From NCBI GenBank assembly GCA_000818945.1, contig KN805412.1, forward strand, positions 28,684 to 92,683: 64,000 nt of DNA. The letters are read 5' to 3'. The stretch is from Schizochytrium sp. CCTCC M209059 (lineage: Eukaryota > Sar > Bigyra > Thraustochytrida > Thraustochytriidae). Shown piece after piece: positions 49,458 through 57,970 of the stretch. The stretch's first letter is position 1, and every line of letters starts with the position of its first letter. Under the pieces are notes generated by a model, which did not search any database, was not told where the DNA came from, and saw nothing but the letters and a program-made list of their open reading frames with translations. Position numbers and translations under genes: made by a program.

Positions 49458-52412
49458 ATGTCGGGGAGCCCCACGGGGACGTTATCGCCTTCTACAATGC
49501 CACCCACGACGTTGGCACCAACTACGATGTCTCCAACGACTTTCGCTCCTACAACCTTTGGCCCAACGACGTATGCTCCGACGAGTTTGACGCCAACGAC
49601 GCTAGCTCCAACGCTAGCGCCGACCCACGCGCCCACCATGCCTGGCATCAAGCACCCCACCGACGAGATGCTCATGTGGGGTGGCCTTGCATACGGTGGC
49701 ACAGCGCTCGCGCTCATCATCTTGTACATGATCTTGGCGAGCTTCACGGGCAGAGAGACTTCGCTGAAGCGATGGCTTTCACCGCGTGGGTCCGTCAAGT
49801 GGCGCCAGATTTTGGCACGAAACTGCCTTTGTAACTTTTACGTTCGCGAGGCTGACTTTGTGGCACAGTGCGGCATGGATGCGTACATGAGCTTGCGTGG
49901 GATCCGTTTCCAAGCCGTGGCCATGTTTCTGGTGTCACTCTTCGTTTCGGGCGGCCTGCTGCCCTTGTACTATGCGCAGGAGCAGCCCGAAAAATGTATC
50001 GATATTTGCGCCGGGGTCAAGCGCAACGAGTCCTCCAGTGGTGCAGAATTCTACCACCAGCTTGATTCTGCGTCCATACTTGTCGACCGCCAGAGCGACG
50101 CCTTTCATTCGGATTGCGTGTGTTCGGGTGCCGATAAGCTCAGCATGGCAAGCATTGCACCAGGGAGCCCGCTGCTATGGTGTCCTGTGGCCGGCGTCGC
50201 TGTGGCGACGCTGATCCTCCTGCTGCTCTTGCGCCGCGAATATCGGGAAATTGTTCGCGTGCGCGCCGCGTACTGGCTCTCACAGCCGCCCGAGATGTTC
50301 ACTGTCCTTTGCGACGACATCCCGACGCACCTCGATTTGCATACCACTGAGGGACTGCGGCGACACTTTGCCGGAATATTCCCCGATCAGATTTTACGCA
50401 TTGACCCGGTACGCTTTAACGACGAATCCTTGCTCAAACAAATGAGAGACGTGGCCAAGCGCCGCATGGCCTGTTATGACCGCATCACGCGCCTCATGGC
50501 ACTTCGCGATCGGTACGGAAGAGTTCCGCGCTGTCACGCTGTCTGTTTGAACATGTGCTGCGGCTCCGGGTCAGGTGACGTGAGCTACTCAATCTCTCGC
50601 CTCGAGGAAAAGTACGAAGCGCTCAACCGCGACTTCGAAGAGCTCTTTTACGCATACAAAAAGGTTGAAGAGGATGAGGCAGCCGGAAAGCTCGCACGGC
50701 CCATTCGTTCATGCTTTATCACCTTTAGCTCTGCCACGGCTGCGACAATTTCCGCACAGGCGGTTCTAGATCACCGGTACAGCGTGGTTGCTGTGCACGC
50801 TTCGGAGCCAGACGATATTATTTGGGACTCGCTCGGCTATGGCGCCACGCAGCGCGCCTGCAGCAAGTACGCAGCGCGTCTGGGTTTCTTTTTGCTGGTC
50901 ATTTTCTGGGGCGCCTTTGCGGCATCGGTTGGCGCGCTTACGTCGCTCGATGTAATCAAGCGCGAAATCCCCCAACTGCGCAAATTTCTCGAAGCCAACG
51001 CTGCGGTGGAGTCAATTGTTGAGCAGCTAGCACCGCTCCTGCTGTCCAGTCTGCTCGCCATTGTCAACCCGGTGGTCTGCTTCCTCGCGCGAGTTGAAGC
51101 ACGAGCGTCGGAGGCGGACGCGGACCAGCTCGCCACGACATGGTACTTTGTCTTCCTCGTTGTTCAGGTCTTTATCTTTTACGGTGTATCGGGCCCCATT
51201 TTCAATTCGATCAACGTAAGCAGACCTTCCGAGATTGTGTCCACACTCGCGTCGCGCATCCCGCAAAACGCCTCATTCTACATTCTTTTTTTCGCGACCA
51301 AGTTTGTAACATTTCTGTGTCTGGACATGTACCGTGTCATTGACGTCTTACTCGACTTTCTGCGCAGGTGCCTTCTCGGCGCCGCCCTCTCGCACCGCGA
51401 CCGCCGCAACGCGCGCTGTGGCTGCCACGTTCTCTCTTTTCCGGCGCACCGTAATTTGTCTTCACTCAATGGCCAGATGCTCTTGCTCTTCTTTATTGCC
51501 ATTTCCTATGCCGTCATTCAGCCCCTTATTGCACCCGTGGCCTGCGTCTTTTTTTATGTCGCCTACTTTGTCTACGCGCGCATGTTTCTCGCCGTCAACA
51601 TGCAACGCTTCGATGCAGGAGGTACCCTGTGGACCCGGACATACTACTGCTATGTCTCGGCGATACTTGTAGCGCAGCTGACCCTCATTGGTTTGCTCAG
51701 TCTTCGCCGCGGCTATGAGCAGTCGTCGGCTGTTCTGGTGCTCTTTTTGTTGACTGCCTTTGTTGCCGCCATGATTGACTTTCGCTACCGTCCGCTCGTG
51801 ACAGCACTGCCACTCGATCTTGCGGCCCGTATCGACCAAAAGATTGACGATGACGAGCCCGCATCAATGTTGGCGGCTTCGGTGTGGCAGTACGGCATGC
51901 TGACAGGGGAGGATCCGAACTATTTGGGTCGTCGCATCAAGGCGAACATTCGATTCGACGCACCCTTGGGCCCAGGTGCGGGTGGCAGCGGTGTGACGCC
52001 TTCCGGAGGTAGCCATCATCACGGAGGTCATCACAACAGCAGTAGTAACCTCGACGATACCTTTGATACCGGCGATGATGATGACGACGACGATGGCATG
52101 GACGACCCTATTCTTGCCTCGTACAGAAATAATAGCGCTGACAGACTGCAGCAACAGCAGCAGCAGCAGCAGCAGCAGCAAATCGGCCAAGATGGACTTC
52201 AAGGTCGACAGTATGCCTCGCCGCCCTCGGCTCGCATAGCTGGTTCAGGCCGGTCGGGGGCCTTTGAATTCTTTTCCTACGAGCTCCCCGTCTTGCGCGA
52301 GCCTCCGATTTTGGACCTTCCAGAGTCCGCAACGCAGGATCTTGGTAGAGACTCTCGACAGGCTAACTATGATGTGTCATCCAACACGGCACCATTGCTT
52401 CGGGAGCCATAA
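49458..52412 (+). CDS. TMEM63/CSC1/OSCA-type (DUF221) mechanosensitive cation channel
   Basis: 984 residues from the ATG at 49458 (AAGATGT). Residues 5-60 are a mucin-like run of PTTxAPTT hexapeptide variants, then TM1 (about 70-92). A cytosolic RSN1/PHM7-type region follows, with a Cys-rich patch (CLNMCCGSGSG) and coiled helices before FITFSSATAATISAQ. The 7TM DUF221 core follows (FFLLVIFWGAFAASVGAL, then RNLSSLNGQMLLLFFIAISYAVIQPLIAP, then the GGTLWTRTYYCYVSAILVAQ block). This family forms stretch- or osmosensitive cation channels in plasma or organelle membranes. The C-terminal tail is disordered: a His/Gly/Ser patch, an acidic run of mostly Asp, and 11 Gln (about 898-908). It is convergent with the MFS gene. 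Substrate and gating are inferred from the family only. Confidence 0.92.
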   Translation: MSGSPTGTLSPSTMPPTTLAPTTMSPTTFAPTTFGPTTYAPTSLTPTTLAPTLAPTHAPTMPGIKHPTDEMLMWGGLAYGGTALALIILYMILASFTGRETSLKRWLSPRGSVKWRQILARNCLCNFYVREADFVAQCGMDAYMSLRGIRFQAVAMFLVSLFVSGGLLPLYYAQEQPEKCIDICAGVKRNESSSGAEFYHQLDSASILVDRQSDAFHSDCVCSGADKLSMASIAPGSPLLWCPVAGVAVATLILLLLLRREYREIVRVRAAYWLSQPPEMFTVLCDDIPTHLDLHTTEGLRRHFAGIFPDQILRIDPVRFNDESLLKQMRDVAKRRMACYDRITRLMALRDRYGRVPRCHAVCLNMCCGSGSGDVSYSISRLEEKYEALNRDFEELFYAYKKVEEDEAAGKLARPIRSCFITFSSATAATISAQAVLDHRYSVVAVHASEPDDIIWDSLGYGATQRACSKYAARLGFFLLVIFWGAFAASVGALTSLDVIKREIPQLRKFLEANAAVESIVEQLAPLLLSSLLAIVNPVVCFLARVEARASEADADQLATTWYFVFLVVQVFIFYGVSGPIFNSINVSRPSEIVSTLASRIPQNASFYILFFATKFVTFLCLDMYRVIDVLLDFLRRCLLGAALSHRDRRNARCGCHVLSFPAHRNLSSLNGQMLLLFFIAISYAVIQPLIAPVACVFFYVAYFVYARMFLAVNMQRFDAGGTLWTRTYYCYVSAILVAQLTLIGLLSLRRGYEQSSAVLVLFLLTAFVAAMIDFRYRPLVTALPLDLAARIDQKIDDDEPASMLAASVWQYGMLTGEDPNYLGRRIKANIRFDAPLGPGAGGSGVTPSGGSHHHGGHHNSSSNLDDTFDTGDDDDDDDGMDDPILASYRNNSADRLQQQQQQQQQQQIGQDGLQGRQYASPPSARIAGSGRSGAFEFFSYELPVLREPPILDLPESATQDLGRDSRQANYDVSSNTAPLLREP
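52148..52181 (+). repeat. CAG repeat encoding polyglutamine
   Basis: In-frame CAG-rich tract encoding 11 Gln near the C-terminus of the CSC1-like channel. Being nearly pure, it should be length-polymorphic. Confidence 0.9.
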
Positions 52413-52449
52413 GTGTTCTTGGAAACCATGGCATCTCAATTTATAAAAG

Positions 52450-52455
52450 AATAAA
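52450..52455 (+). promoter_or_regulatory. Polyadenylation signal AATAAA of the CSC1-like gene
   Basis: Canonical AATAAA 38 nt after the stop, in a local AT-rich stretch and followed by a GT-containing segment. Position and context are typical of a cleavage/polyadenylation site. Confidence 0.6.
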
Positions 52456-52574
52456 CATTGTTTGAGGCAAGCCGATACGTACAAGTTTTAGCTCAATACT
52501 TTAAAGGTCAGTTTGCAAAGAATATGCGTTGCTTCTGGGTGCGGCTCGTACAATTCGCTATTTCAGACTCGGTT

Positions 52575-52650
52575 GTGATGCATCTAGAATCGTCCACTTC
52601 GCAGAGAGCGCGATGAAGGGTCCAGCAAGAATAGCTGCGCAATAGTTAAT
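52575..52650 (-). pseudogene. Relic of the MFS transporter 3' end
   Basis: On the minus strand one frame reads LLRSYSCWTLHRALC, against LLFSYSRWPVHRVVC at the C-terminus of the intact MFS protein (coding near 52985-53030). DNA identity is obvious (shared AAGAATAGCTG and CGCGATGAA blocks). It is disconnected from any upstream coding sequence. See the duplication finding. Confidence 0.75.
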
Positions 52651-52720
52651 TATGATGTGACACTCAACATTGCATAATCGCTTCGAGAGCCACGAGTTTT
52701 CGAGACCATCGCATTTGAAA
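52646..52720 (+). pseudogene. Relic of the CSC1-like gene 3' end
   Basis: Reads VNYDVTLNIA, stop, SLREPR, against ANYDVSSNTAPLLREP then stop at the true end of the channel gene (52364-52412). Similarity continues about 25 nt into the 3' UTR (GAxACCAT...GCAT). It has a premature TAA, and the original stop has become CGA. Roughly three quarters of the bases match. Confidence 0.8.
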
Positions 52721-52722
52721 AA

Positions 52723-52878
52723 GGCGATACACATGTATTTTGGCGATACGAATGCATTTTGGCGATGCACATGCATTTTGGCGATGCACATGCATTTTGG
52801 CGATGCACATGCATTTTGGCGATACGAATGCATTTTGGCGATGCGCCATGCATTTTGGCGATGCACATGCATTTTGGC
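52723..52878. repeat. 19-bp tandem repeat, eight copies
   Basis: Unit GGCGATGCACATGCATTTT, starting at 52723, 52742, 52761, 52780, 52799, 52818, 52837 and 52857. One copy is 20 bp, and the variants carry GATACGAATGCA or GATGCGCCATGCA. Each unit contains the palindrome ATGCAT or a variant of it. The array ends just before the MFS stop codon and lies between convergent genes. Confidence 0.95.
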
Positions 52879-52893
52879 TCGAGTTCTTTGTCG

Positions 52894-54354
52894 TTATTTC
52901 TCAAAGTTTATTGGATCCACCTCAACTTCTGGCATGCTACGGCCCGATTCTCCAGGCTCTGTTGCGGTGAACGTATGACCGCGTTCTTTGCAGACGACGC
53001 GATGAACAGGCCAGCGAGAATAGCTGAACAAAAGACCGATCACCGGCCCCGGTCCCAAAATCACAAATGCAATCCCTGGATCAACGCCCGCGTCCAGCAC
53101 TGCCCCAAGGACTTGAATTCCAACCACAGTAAGGGAGAAACCAATGCATGTCGTCAGCGTAAGCGCAGTCCCGATAAGAGTACGCGGTGCGCTCTGGGCC
53201 AAAAGTGTGGAGAATTGCGCAGAGTCAGCGACCACGCTCCAGCCCCAAACTGCAATGTACACAAAAAAACCGACAGGAGACATGCGTTGATACAATGGTG
53301 CAAGAAAGCAGCAACACATGGACGTAGCGAGAGACAAATTTGCCACGACAGAACTGCCCGGAAGTATGCCTCGGCCAGCCCACAGGCCCCATGCTCCCCC
53401 AAGAGCGCAAGCGACTGCACCGACGGCAATGGCGAAAAACGTAAACATGGCGACTGGAAGGACTGGTGTCTGGCCCACTTCAAGCGTAACTTCATGCGCT
53501 TCAATTAGATTAGGTACATAGGCCCACCACGCATAGAGTTCCCAGCAATGCCCAAAATAGCCCATTGCGGCCGCGCGAAAGTCCTCGGCAGAGCAAATTT
53601 CCTTGATCGAGGCCCAACCCAGCTTTAGCGCCTGCAACTCTTGCGCAGGCGTGGACCAGGTCAACAAGGACCGGAAGGCTGGCCAAATGTCTTTCCAAGG
53701 AACAAGTACAAAAAGCAAAAGGGTCCCGCCAATGAGGGCTAGAATTGAGACCACGAGCAGTGTCACTTCGAAGGGAAAACTACTGCCGAGACCGCGCAAG
53801 AGCCAGGGAAAGGCGGTGCCCAGTGTGAGAGCGCCTACAAGCAGACCGAGGCGTGCTCCGAGTCCATGTGGGTACTGTTTGGCGGCAATCTTCATGCCCA
53901 CAGGGTACACGCCGGCAAGGCAAACGCCGACTAGGGTTCGCAAGGTTGCCCACACGGCGAAATCCGTGTTGAGCACACAAAGAGAGTTCGAAAGGCTGCC
54001 GAGAGCGCACATGACCGCAAAAACGACCTCTGCGCGGAATCGATCTGCCACGTTCAGGTATGTAAGCCCAAAGGTACCGATAATGAAGCCTACTTGCACG
54101 AGCGACGTAAGTGTGGCGACCTGAGTATCGCCAGCGCCATCGATCTGAGATGCGACCGCGTTGGGCGCAAACCACAAGGACGTCCCTGCGAACTGCGCAA
54201 ATACAATGGTCGGGAGAACCGCCAAGCTCTTTGCTCCAGCAGCAATGCTCTCCATCCTTGCTCGCGAGTTGGTCGACGAGTTCGGGACTACGTCCAATTC
54301 TCTTGTGGCGGCATCCGCTGCGCTGTCCGTGCTCTCAGCATCTTCACGAAGCAT
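52894..54354 (-). CDS. MFS transporter, bacterial-type, 12 TM
   Basis: 486 residues from the ATG at 54354 (G at -3). The frame opens 51 nt earlier only at a GTG, and a second ATG at 54255 would remove a polar Ser/Asp-rich N-terminus. Twelve hydrophobic segments are visible, from AVLPTIVFAQFAGTSLWFAP (TM1) to FVILGPGPVIGLLFSY (TM12), with a cytosolic linker after TM6 (VPWKDIWPAF...). The TM1 block FAGTSLWFAPNAV and TM7 block GYFGHCWELYAWWAYVP match a family of uncharacterised prokaryotic MFS proteins. Substrate unknown. The gene is divergent to the FN3-thioredoxin gene. A decayed copy of its 3' end lies nearby. Confidence 0.88.
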   Translation of the reverse strand: MLREDAESTDSAADAATRELDVVPNSSTNSRARMESIAAGAKSLAVLPTIVFAQFAGTSLWFAPNAVASQIDGAGDTQVATLTSLVQVGFIIGTFGLTYLNVADRFRAEVVFAVMCALGSLSNSLCVLNTDFAVWATLRTLVGVCLAGVYPVGMKIAAKQYPHGLGARLGLLVGALTLGTAFPWLLRGLGSSFPFEVTLLVVSILALIGGTLLLFVLVPWKDIWPAFRSLLTWSTPAQELQALKLGWASIKEICSAEDFRAAAMGYFGHCWELYAWWAYVPNLIEAHEVTLEVGQTPVLPVAMFTFFAIAVGAVACALGGAWGLWAGRGILPGSSVVANLSLATSMCCCFLAPLYQRMSPVGFFVYIAVWGWSVVADSAQFSTLLAQSAPRTLIGTALTLTTCIGFSLTVVGIQVLGAVLDAGVDPGIAFVILGPGPVIGLLFSYSRWPVHRVVCKERGHTFTATEPGESGRSMPEVEVDPINFEK

Positions 54355-54473
54355 CTCTTTCGCGAGGTGTTGTTGCAGTGGCGGGCGTCTTCGTGCCTGA
54401 CTCACGGTCCGAGCGGCAAGCGCCTCGTGCCCTGCCTATCTACCGTGCGTAGCGCGCCAACGCGCGAGCGTCG

Positions 54474-54497
54474 CCTTGCTTGCTTGCTTGCTTGCTT
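54474..54497. repeat. CTTG microsatellite upstream of the MFS gene
   Basis: Five or six TTGC units about 120 bp upstream of the MFS start. Confidence 0.9.
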
Positions 54498-54703
54498 ACT
54501 GCGTGTCTCTTTCATCTGTTGCTGTAGATGGCAACGTCCAACAGCGACCAGCGACCATAGGCAGCTGCCTCCACCGCGAAGCCCGTCTCGACTTCCTCGC
54601 CGCGCGACACTCCCTGCCTGCCTGCCTCCCTCCACGGCGGTTTGGCTCGGAGTGATGTTGGCTCGGGGTGATTCTGCTCGGGGTGATTGATTGCTGGACC
54701 GCT

Positions 54704-54755
54704 GGCTTGCTTGCTTGCTTTTATGCTTGCTTTTATGCTTGCTTGCTTGCTTGCG
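54704..54755. repeat. CTTG microsatellite upstream of the FN3-thioredoxin gene
   Basis: Interrupted (GCTT)n tract about 125-175 bp before the ATG at 54881. Confidence 0.9.
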
Positions 54756-54880
54756 CGACGTGCGCTCTCGATGCTTCCTTCCTTCCCGGCCGGTCCTTCG
54801 AGAAGCGTCAGGACCCGGGCGAAGCAGAACCCGAACGTGGAGAGAAAAAGAGGCAAGGAAAGGACGAGGCGAGCGCCAGG

Positions 54881-55942
54881 ATGGAGTGCAAGGACGGCGT
54901 GTGCTATGTGAAGCCAAAGGGCGGCGCGAAGCAGCTGCAGCTCGCCGAGTTCGGCCGCGGCAGCGACGGCAGCGTGACGTTGCAGTGGCTCCCGCGCGAC
55001 GCGGGCGCAAAGTATCAGGTCGACGTGCGAGAGGAAGGCGCAGAAGAGTGGAGGACGCTCTCCGACAAGGTGGCGACACCCTTCTTGCGCAAGAAAACGC
55101 TCAAGACCAAGGCCAGCTTCAGAGTACGCGCGGCAAACGCAGATGGTTCGTGGGGACCCTTTTCGGACCCCTTAGAGCTCGAGCCAAATCTAGAAGGTAG
55201 TGTGATGGCAGCACCGACCGCAGGGACACCTACCGGTCAGGACGACGGCAAGTTCGCCGTGATGGTCTCCTGGCCTACCTTGCCAGGTGCAGAGCGATTC
55301 GCGGTAGATATGCGCGCTGCGCAATCCGCAGACTCATTCGCGTGGAGACAACTCTCAGACTCGCTCAAGGGCAACTCGGTCCGCAAGAAGAACCTCGACC
55401 CTGGCGAGTATGTCTTTCGATACCGCGTCTTCAAAGACGGCGCCTGGAGCCAGGTCTCAGCGCCAAGCGCGACAGTTGCGACTGTGCGCACACATGATTC
55501 CTTTATGCAGCTCTTGGGAGGGCCCCAGGCGACCTTGCTTCGCGGCAAGGAACGCGTTCCGGCTTCGGCGGCTCTGGCTGGTAAAATTGTGCTCTTTTAT
55601 TTTTCCGCAGGTTGGTGCGGACCCTGCAGGCAGCAGACGGGTATGATGATGCCCTGGTACAATCAAGCCAAGGCCGAGGGCTTGCCCGTTGAGGTAGTTC
55701 TGATTAGTGCGGATCGTGACGCCGGCGGATTCACTCAGTACTATGAAGACACACCAATGCCATGGCTGGCGCTCCCTTTCCAAGCTTCCGAGCGAGAACA
55801 ACTAATGGGCCGATTTCAAGTGTCTGGAATTCCCAAGCTCATGGTCTTTGCGCCAAATGGTGCCATGCTTTCAGACAACGCGGCCGGATCTCCACTTTCC
55901 TCTGCCACCGTTCGCAGCTGGATGTCACGCTGCGGTATGTAA
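54881..55942 (+). CDS. FN3-FN3-thioredoxin (nucleoredoxin/tryparedoxin-like) fusion
   Basis: 353 residues. The ATG at 54881 (AGGATGG) is chosen; the frame opens upstream only at a GTG and would add a Cys/Leu string encoded by microsatellite. Residues about 18-103 and 115-203 are two fibronectin type III modules (SVTLQWLP...YQVDVRE...FRVRAANADGSWGPFSDP; then VMVSWPTLPGAERFAVDMR...FRYRVFKDGAWSQVSAPS). Residues 205-353 are a thioredoxin fold: KIVLFYFSAGWCGPCR with the active site at 245-249, VVLISADRD, PWLALPF and the cis-Pro loop SGIPKLMVF (P318), as in nucleoredoxins and tryparedoxins. It should be a cytosolic dithiol reductase whose FN3 modules may dock it to partners. No signal peptide or TM is seen. 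The joining of FN3 to this fold is unusual. Confidence 0.9.
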   Translation: MECKDGVCYVKPKGGAKQLQLAEFGRGSDGSVTLQWLPRDAGAKYQVDVREEGAEEWRTLSDKVATPFLRKKTLKTKASFRVRAANADGSWGPFSDPLELEPNLEGSVMAAPTAGTPTGQDDGKFAVMVSWPTLPGAERFAVDMRAAQSADSFAWRQLSDSLKGNSVRKKNLDPGEYVFRYRVFKDGAWSQVSAPSATVATVRTHDSFMQLLGGPQATLLRGKERVPASAALAGKIVLFYFSAGWCGPCRQQTGMMMPWYNQAKAEGLPVEVVLISADRDAGGFTQYYEDTPMPWLALPFQASEREQLMGRFQVSGIPKLMVFAPNGAMLSDNAAGSPLSSATVRSWMSRCGM

Positions 55943-57374
55943 ATTATAACATTTCCGTAACCTTTTCTTTTTCTTTGTGGAGAAGCTACGCAGTGCTTTC
56001 TTGAAGGGACAGTTACGGCAGATTTCTTTGACGCGGCTCGGCGAATGAGGTGTCTCCATGAAAATGAGCTGTATCAAATGATGGTTTTTAACAATATCTT
56101 GTTGGATCAGAGCTTGAAAGAAGAAAATGATGATGATTTGACTAAACGTTGAAAATTTCCCGCTTCGTGGCTAGCACAACACGGAAAGGTAGAATGTACC
56201 GCAAGTGTCTCGCTGCTACTCAAACTGCTTGCGGACGGATTTGGTTCTACCTGCATCGATCTTGCATATTTGCTAAGTCCTGACTGCTTGGCGTCAGTAA
56301 TGACTAGGTGGGAGATCAAGTCTATCTTCATTAGATGCGTTAAGTGCTATGCTAGAACTTTTTTTGGTGCCGACTACCGTTGCTTCTAATATCAAATATC
56401 TAAGGGCCCAGACTCCTTCTCGCTTCCTATTGCCCAACAAACACTTCTGTTGTGGACGAGAGCCTCAACGCATACTTTACCGTTGATCCTGCGTGGAAGC
56501 TGATCGCTCTCTTCTAGGCTAACTTTGGTCGATGTACCAACGCATCGATACTCTGAAGTAGCTTTTCTCCTGGCGCTAGATCGCTAAGACTACCAACTAC
56601 AACTTTGTGGTCGAACAAATAGATCTATTCGTAACACATAACGATGGCATAATGAAAGTGCCGTGCAGCACGAGGACTCTCGCCCACGACTTTTGTTCAC
56701 TTGTGCAATCAGCAAAATCTATTACGATGAGGCCAATTTCACGTGCCACGTGCCTAGATTTTCGTTCTCACTGGCGCCAATTCTGCTCATATCATTATCT
56801 TCGACTGTAATACAAGTCTCTACGAGGAAGCTTGCAGCTCGCTAGCACTTTACTCCTTTTCTGTTCCATTTCGACAAGCCGACCTACCCACCGACCCTCC
56901 TTCTCTTACCCTTCGAGTAAAACGATATTGATCCGTTTTGAGTAGTCAAGCCTGACCAACCACGTAACCGTGAGCCTCAATCTATGAGAGTCTCTCTCCT
57001 CCAGAAACCTGACCTAGCCGTTAGGTTCGGGCAGATTGGTCAGAGCTGACCAAACTGTGGATTGAAATCAAGCAATGCTTCCGCGCTGTCGAGCCAAGTC
57101 CGATCGAGCAAGAGATAGAAAGGAGAAAAAACAGATCTATTTACAGCTATTCACAGTTACGTGAAAGATCAAGCGACCTTCATCCTTGAGCTACAGTTGA
57201 GATTCACAGCATCACCTTGGCAGGTCTGCGCCACTGCTACAATAATTCCGTTTCTGCGTCTCTTGCAAACGAAGCCCCTTGATACTTTTGAGAAGCAGCA
57301 AACCCAAATCTCCTGCAAGCAACTTATATAGCGTTCCTCGAAGAGCTGTTCACACAAAGTTGTAAGCCTGGGAA
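55943..57374. other. Intergenic region, no gene seen
   Basis: 1.4 kb of AT-richer DNA with no supported coding frame. The only structure noted is a perfect 8-bp inverted repeat at 57036-57053 (TTGGTCAG and its complement separated by AG). Confidence 0.5.
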
Positions 57375-57839
57375 ATGACGTGCTTTGCCGGGACATATTC
57401 TATATACAATGATTGCTGCTATAGTCCATGCTTCTACCTCGCTAGTGTCTACAAGACTTGCACGGTGTCTCCATTCGATGATTCCGTAAAATGCAACCTA
57501 CGCAATTATTACACGGACCACGGCCACAGGGACTACTACCGCCAAGGTATGTCAATCGCGTTGATCTTGCTCATTGTTTTTGCGGTAATCTGGCTTATGG
57601 CATTTATCACACTTTGCTGCGTCATCAAGAAGCTTCAATCAAAGGAAGCACACTTGCCCGTGGGAGACCGATCGGTGACTCTGTGCACGATTGTACTAAT
57701 GTTTTTTGCGGTTTCTTGTTCGGGATTCATCGGTCTCATCATCATGTACCTCGTGGTGCATTCCCAAATCGATGCCGCAATCCGGCGCAATGAAGTGCGC
57801 ATGCTTATGTCGCAACAACTTGGACACACCAGAGTCTAG
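57375..57839 (+). CDS. Small two-pass membrane protein of unknown family
   Basis: 154 residues from an ATG with G at -3. Residues 1-58 are polar with six Cys (3, 14, 15, 19, 29, 40), suggesting disulfides or metal binding. TM1 is about 60-84 (IALILLIVFAVIWLMAFITL then CCVI). A basic/polar loop follows (KKLQSKEAHLPVGDRS), then TM2 about 102-128 (LCTIVLMFF...GFIGLIIMYLVV), then a charged tail. No signal peptide precedes the Cys block, so an upstream exon cannot be excluded. I do not recognise the family. The gene is convergent with ARMC9, 131 bp away. Confidence 0.55.
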   Translation: MTCFAGTYSIYNDCCYSPCFYLASVYKTCTVSPFDDSVKCNLRNYYTDHGHRDYYRQGMSIALILLIVFAVIWLMAFITLCCVIKKLQSKEAHLPVGDRSVTLCTIVLMFFAVSCSGFIGLIIMYLVVHSQIDAAIRRNEVRMLMSQQLGHTRV

Positions 57840-57970
57840 AAGCTTGGTCTTTTCCTAAACAGCTTCAGAGACGAGCTCAGTCTCAGCTCATCGTTGAGCT
57901 TGCCACAGCCGGCGACGCAAGTCGCTAATCGTAATTTTTTTTTTCAAGAAAGTCTTTTGATGCCAGACAC

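Larger units (their letters stand above)
54355..54880. promoter_or_regulatory. Shared divergent promoter, MFS and FN3-thioredoxin genes
   Basis: 526 bp between divergent ATGs. It contains a CTTG tract on each side (54474-54497 and 54704-54755, the second interrupted by TTTTATGCTT) and a GCTCGGGGTGATT element that recurs at 54649-54683. No TATA-like box is evident. Confidence 0.5.

Noticed and set aside
52723..52878. CRISPR-like array
   Set aside because: Units are contiguous with no spacers, and the genome is eukaryotic.
52558..52904. Minus- and plus-strand frames of repeated MHFGDA or KMHVHRQNA units
   Set aside because: A 19-bp period cycles through all frames, so these peptides are a by-product of the tandem repeat.
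54668..54880. Cys/Leu-rich N-terminal extension of the FN3-thioredoxin gene resembling a membrane anchor
   Set aside because: It begins at GTG and is the translation of a GCTT microsatellite.
57036..57053. Inverted repeat as a terminator or operator
   Set aside because: It is an isolated 8-bp palindrome in eukaryotic intergenic DNA with no supporting context.
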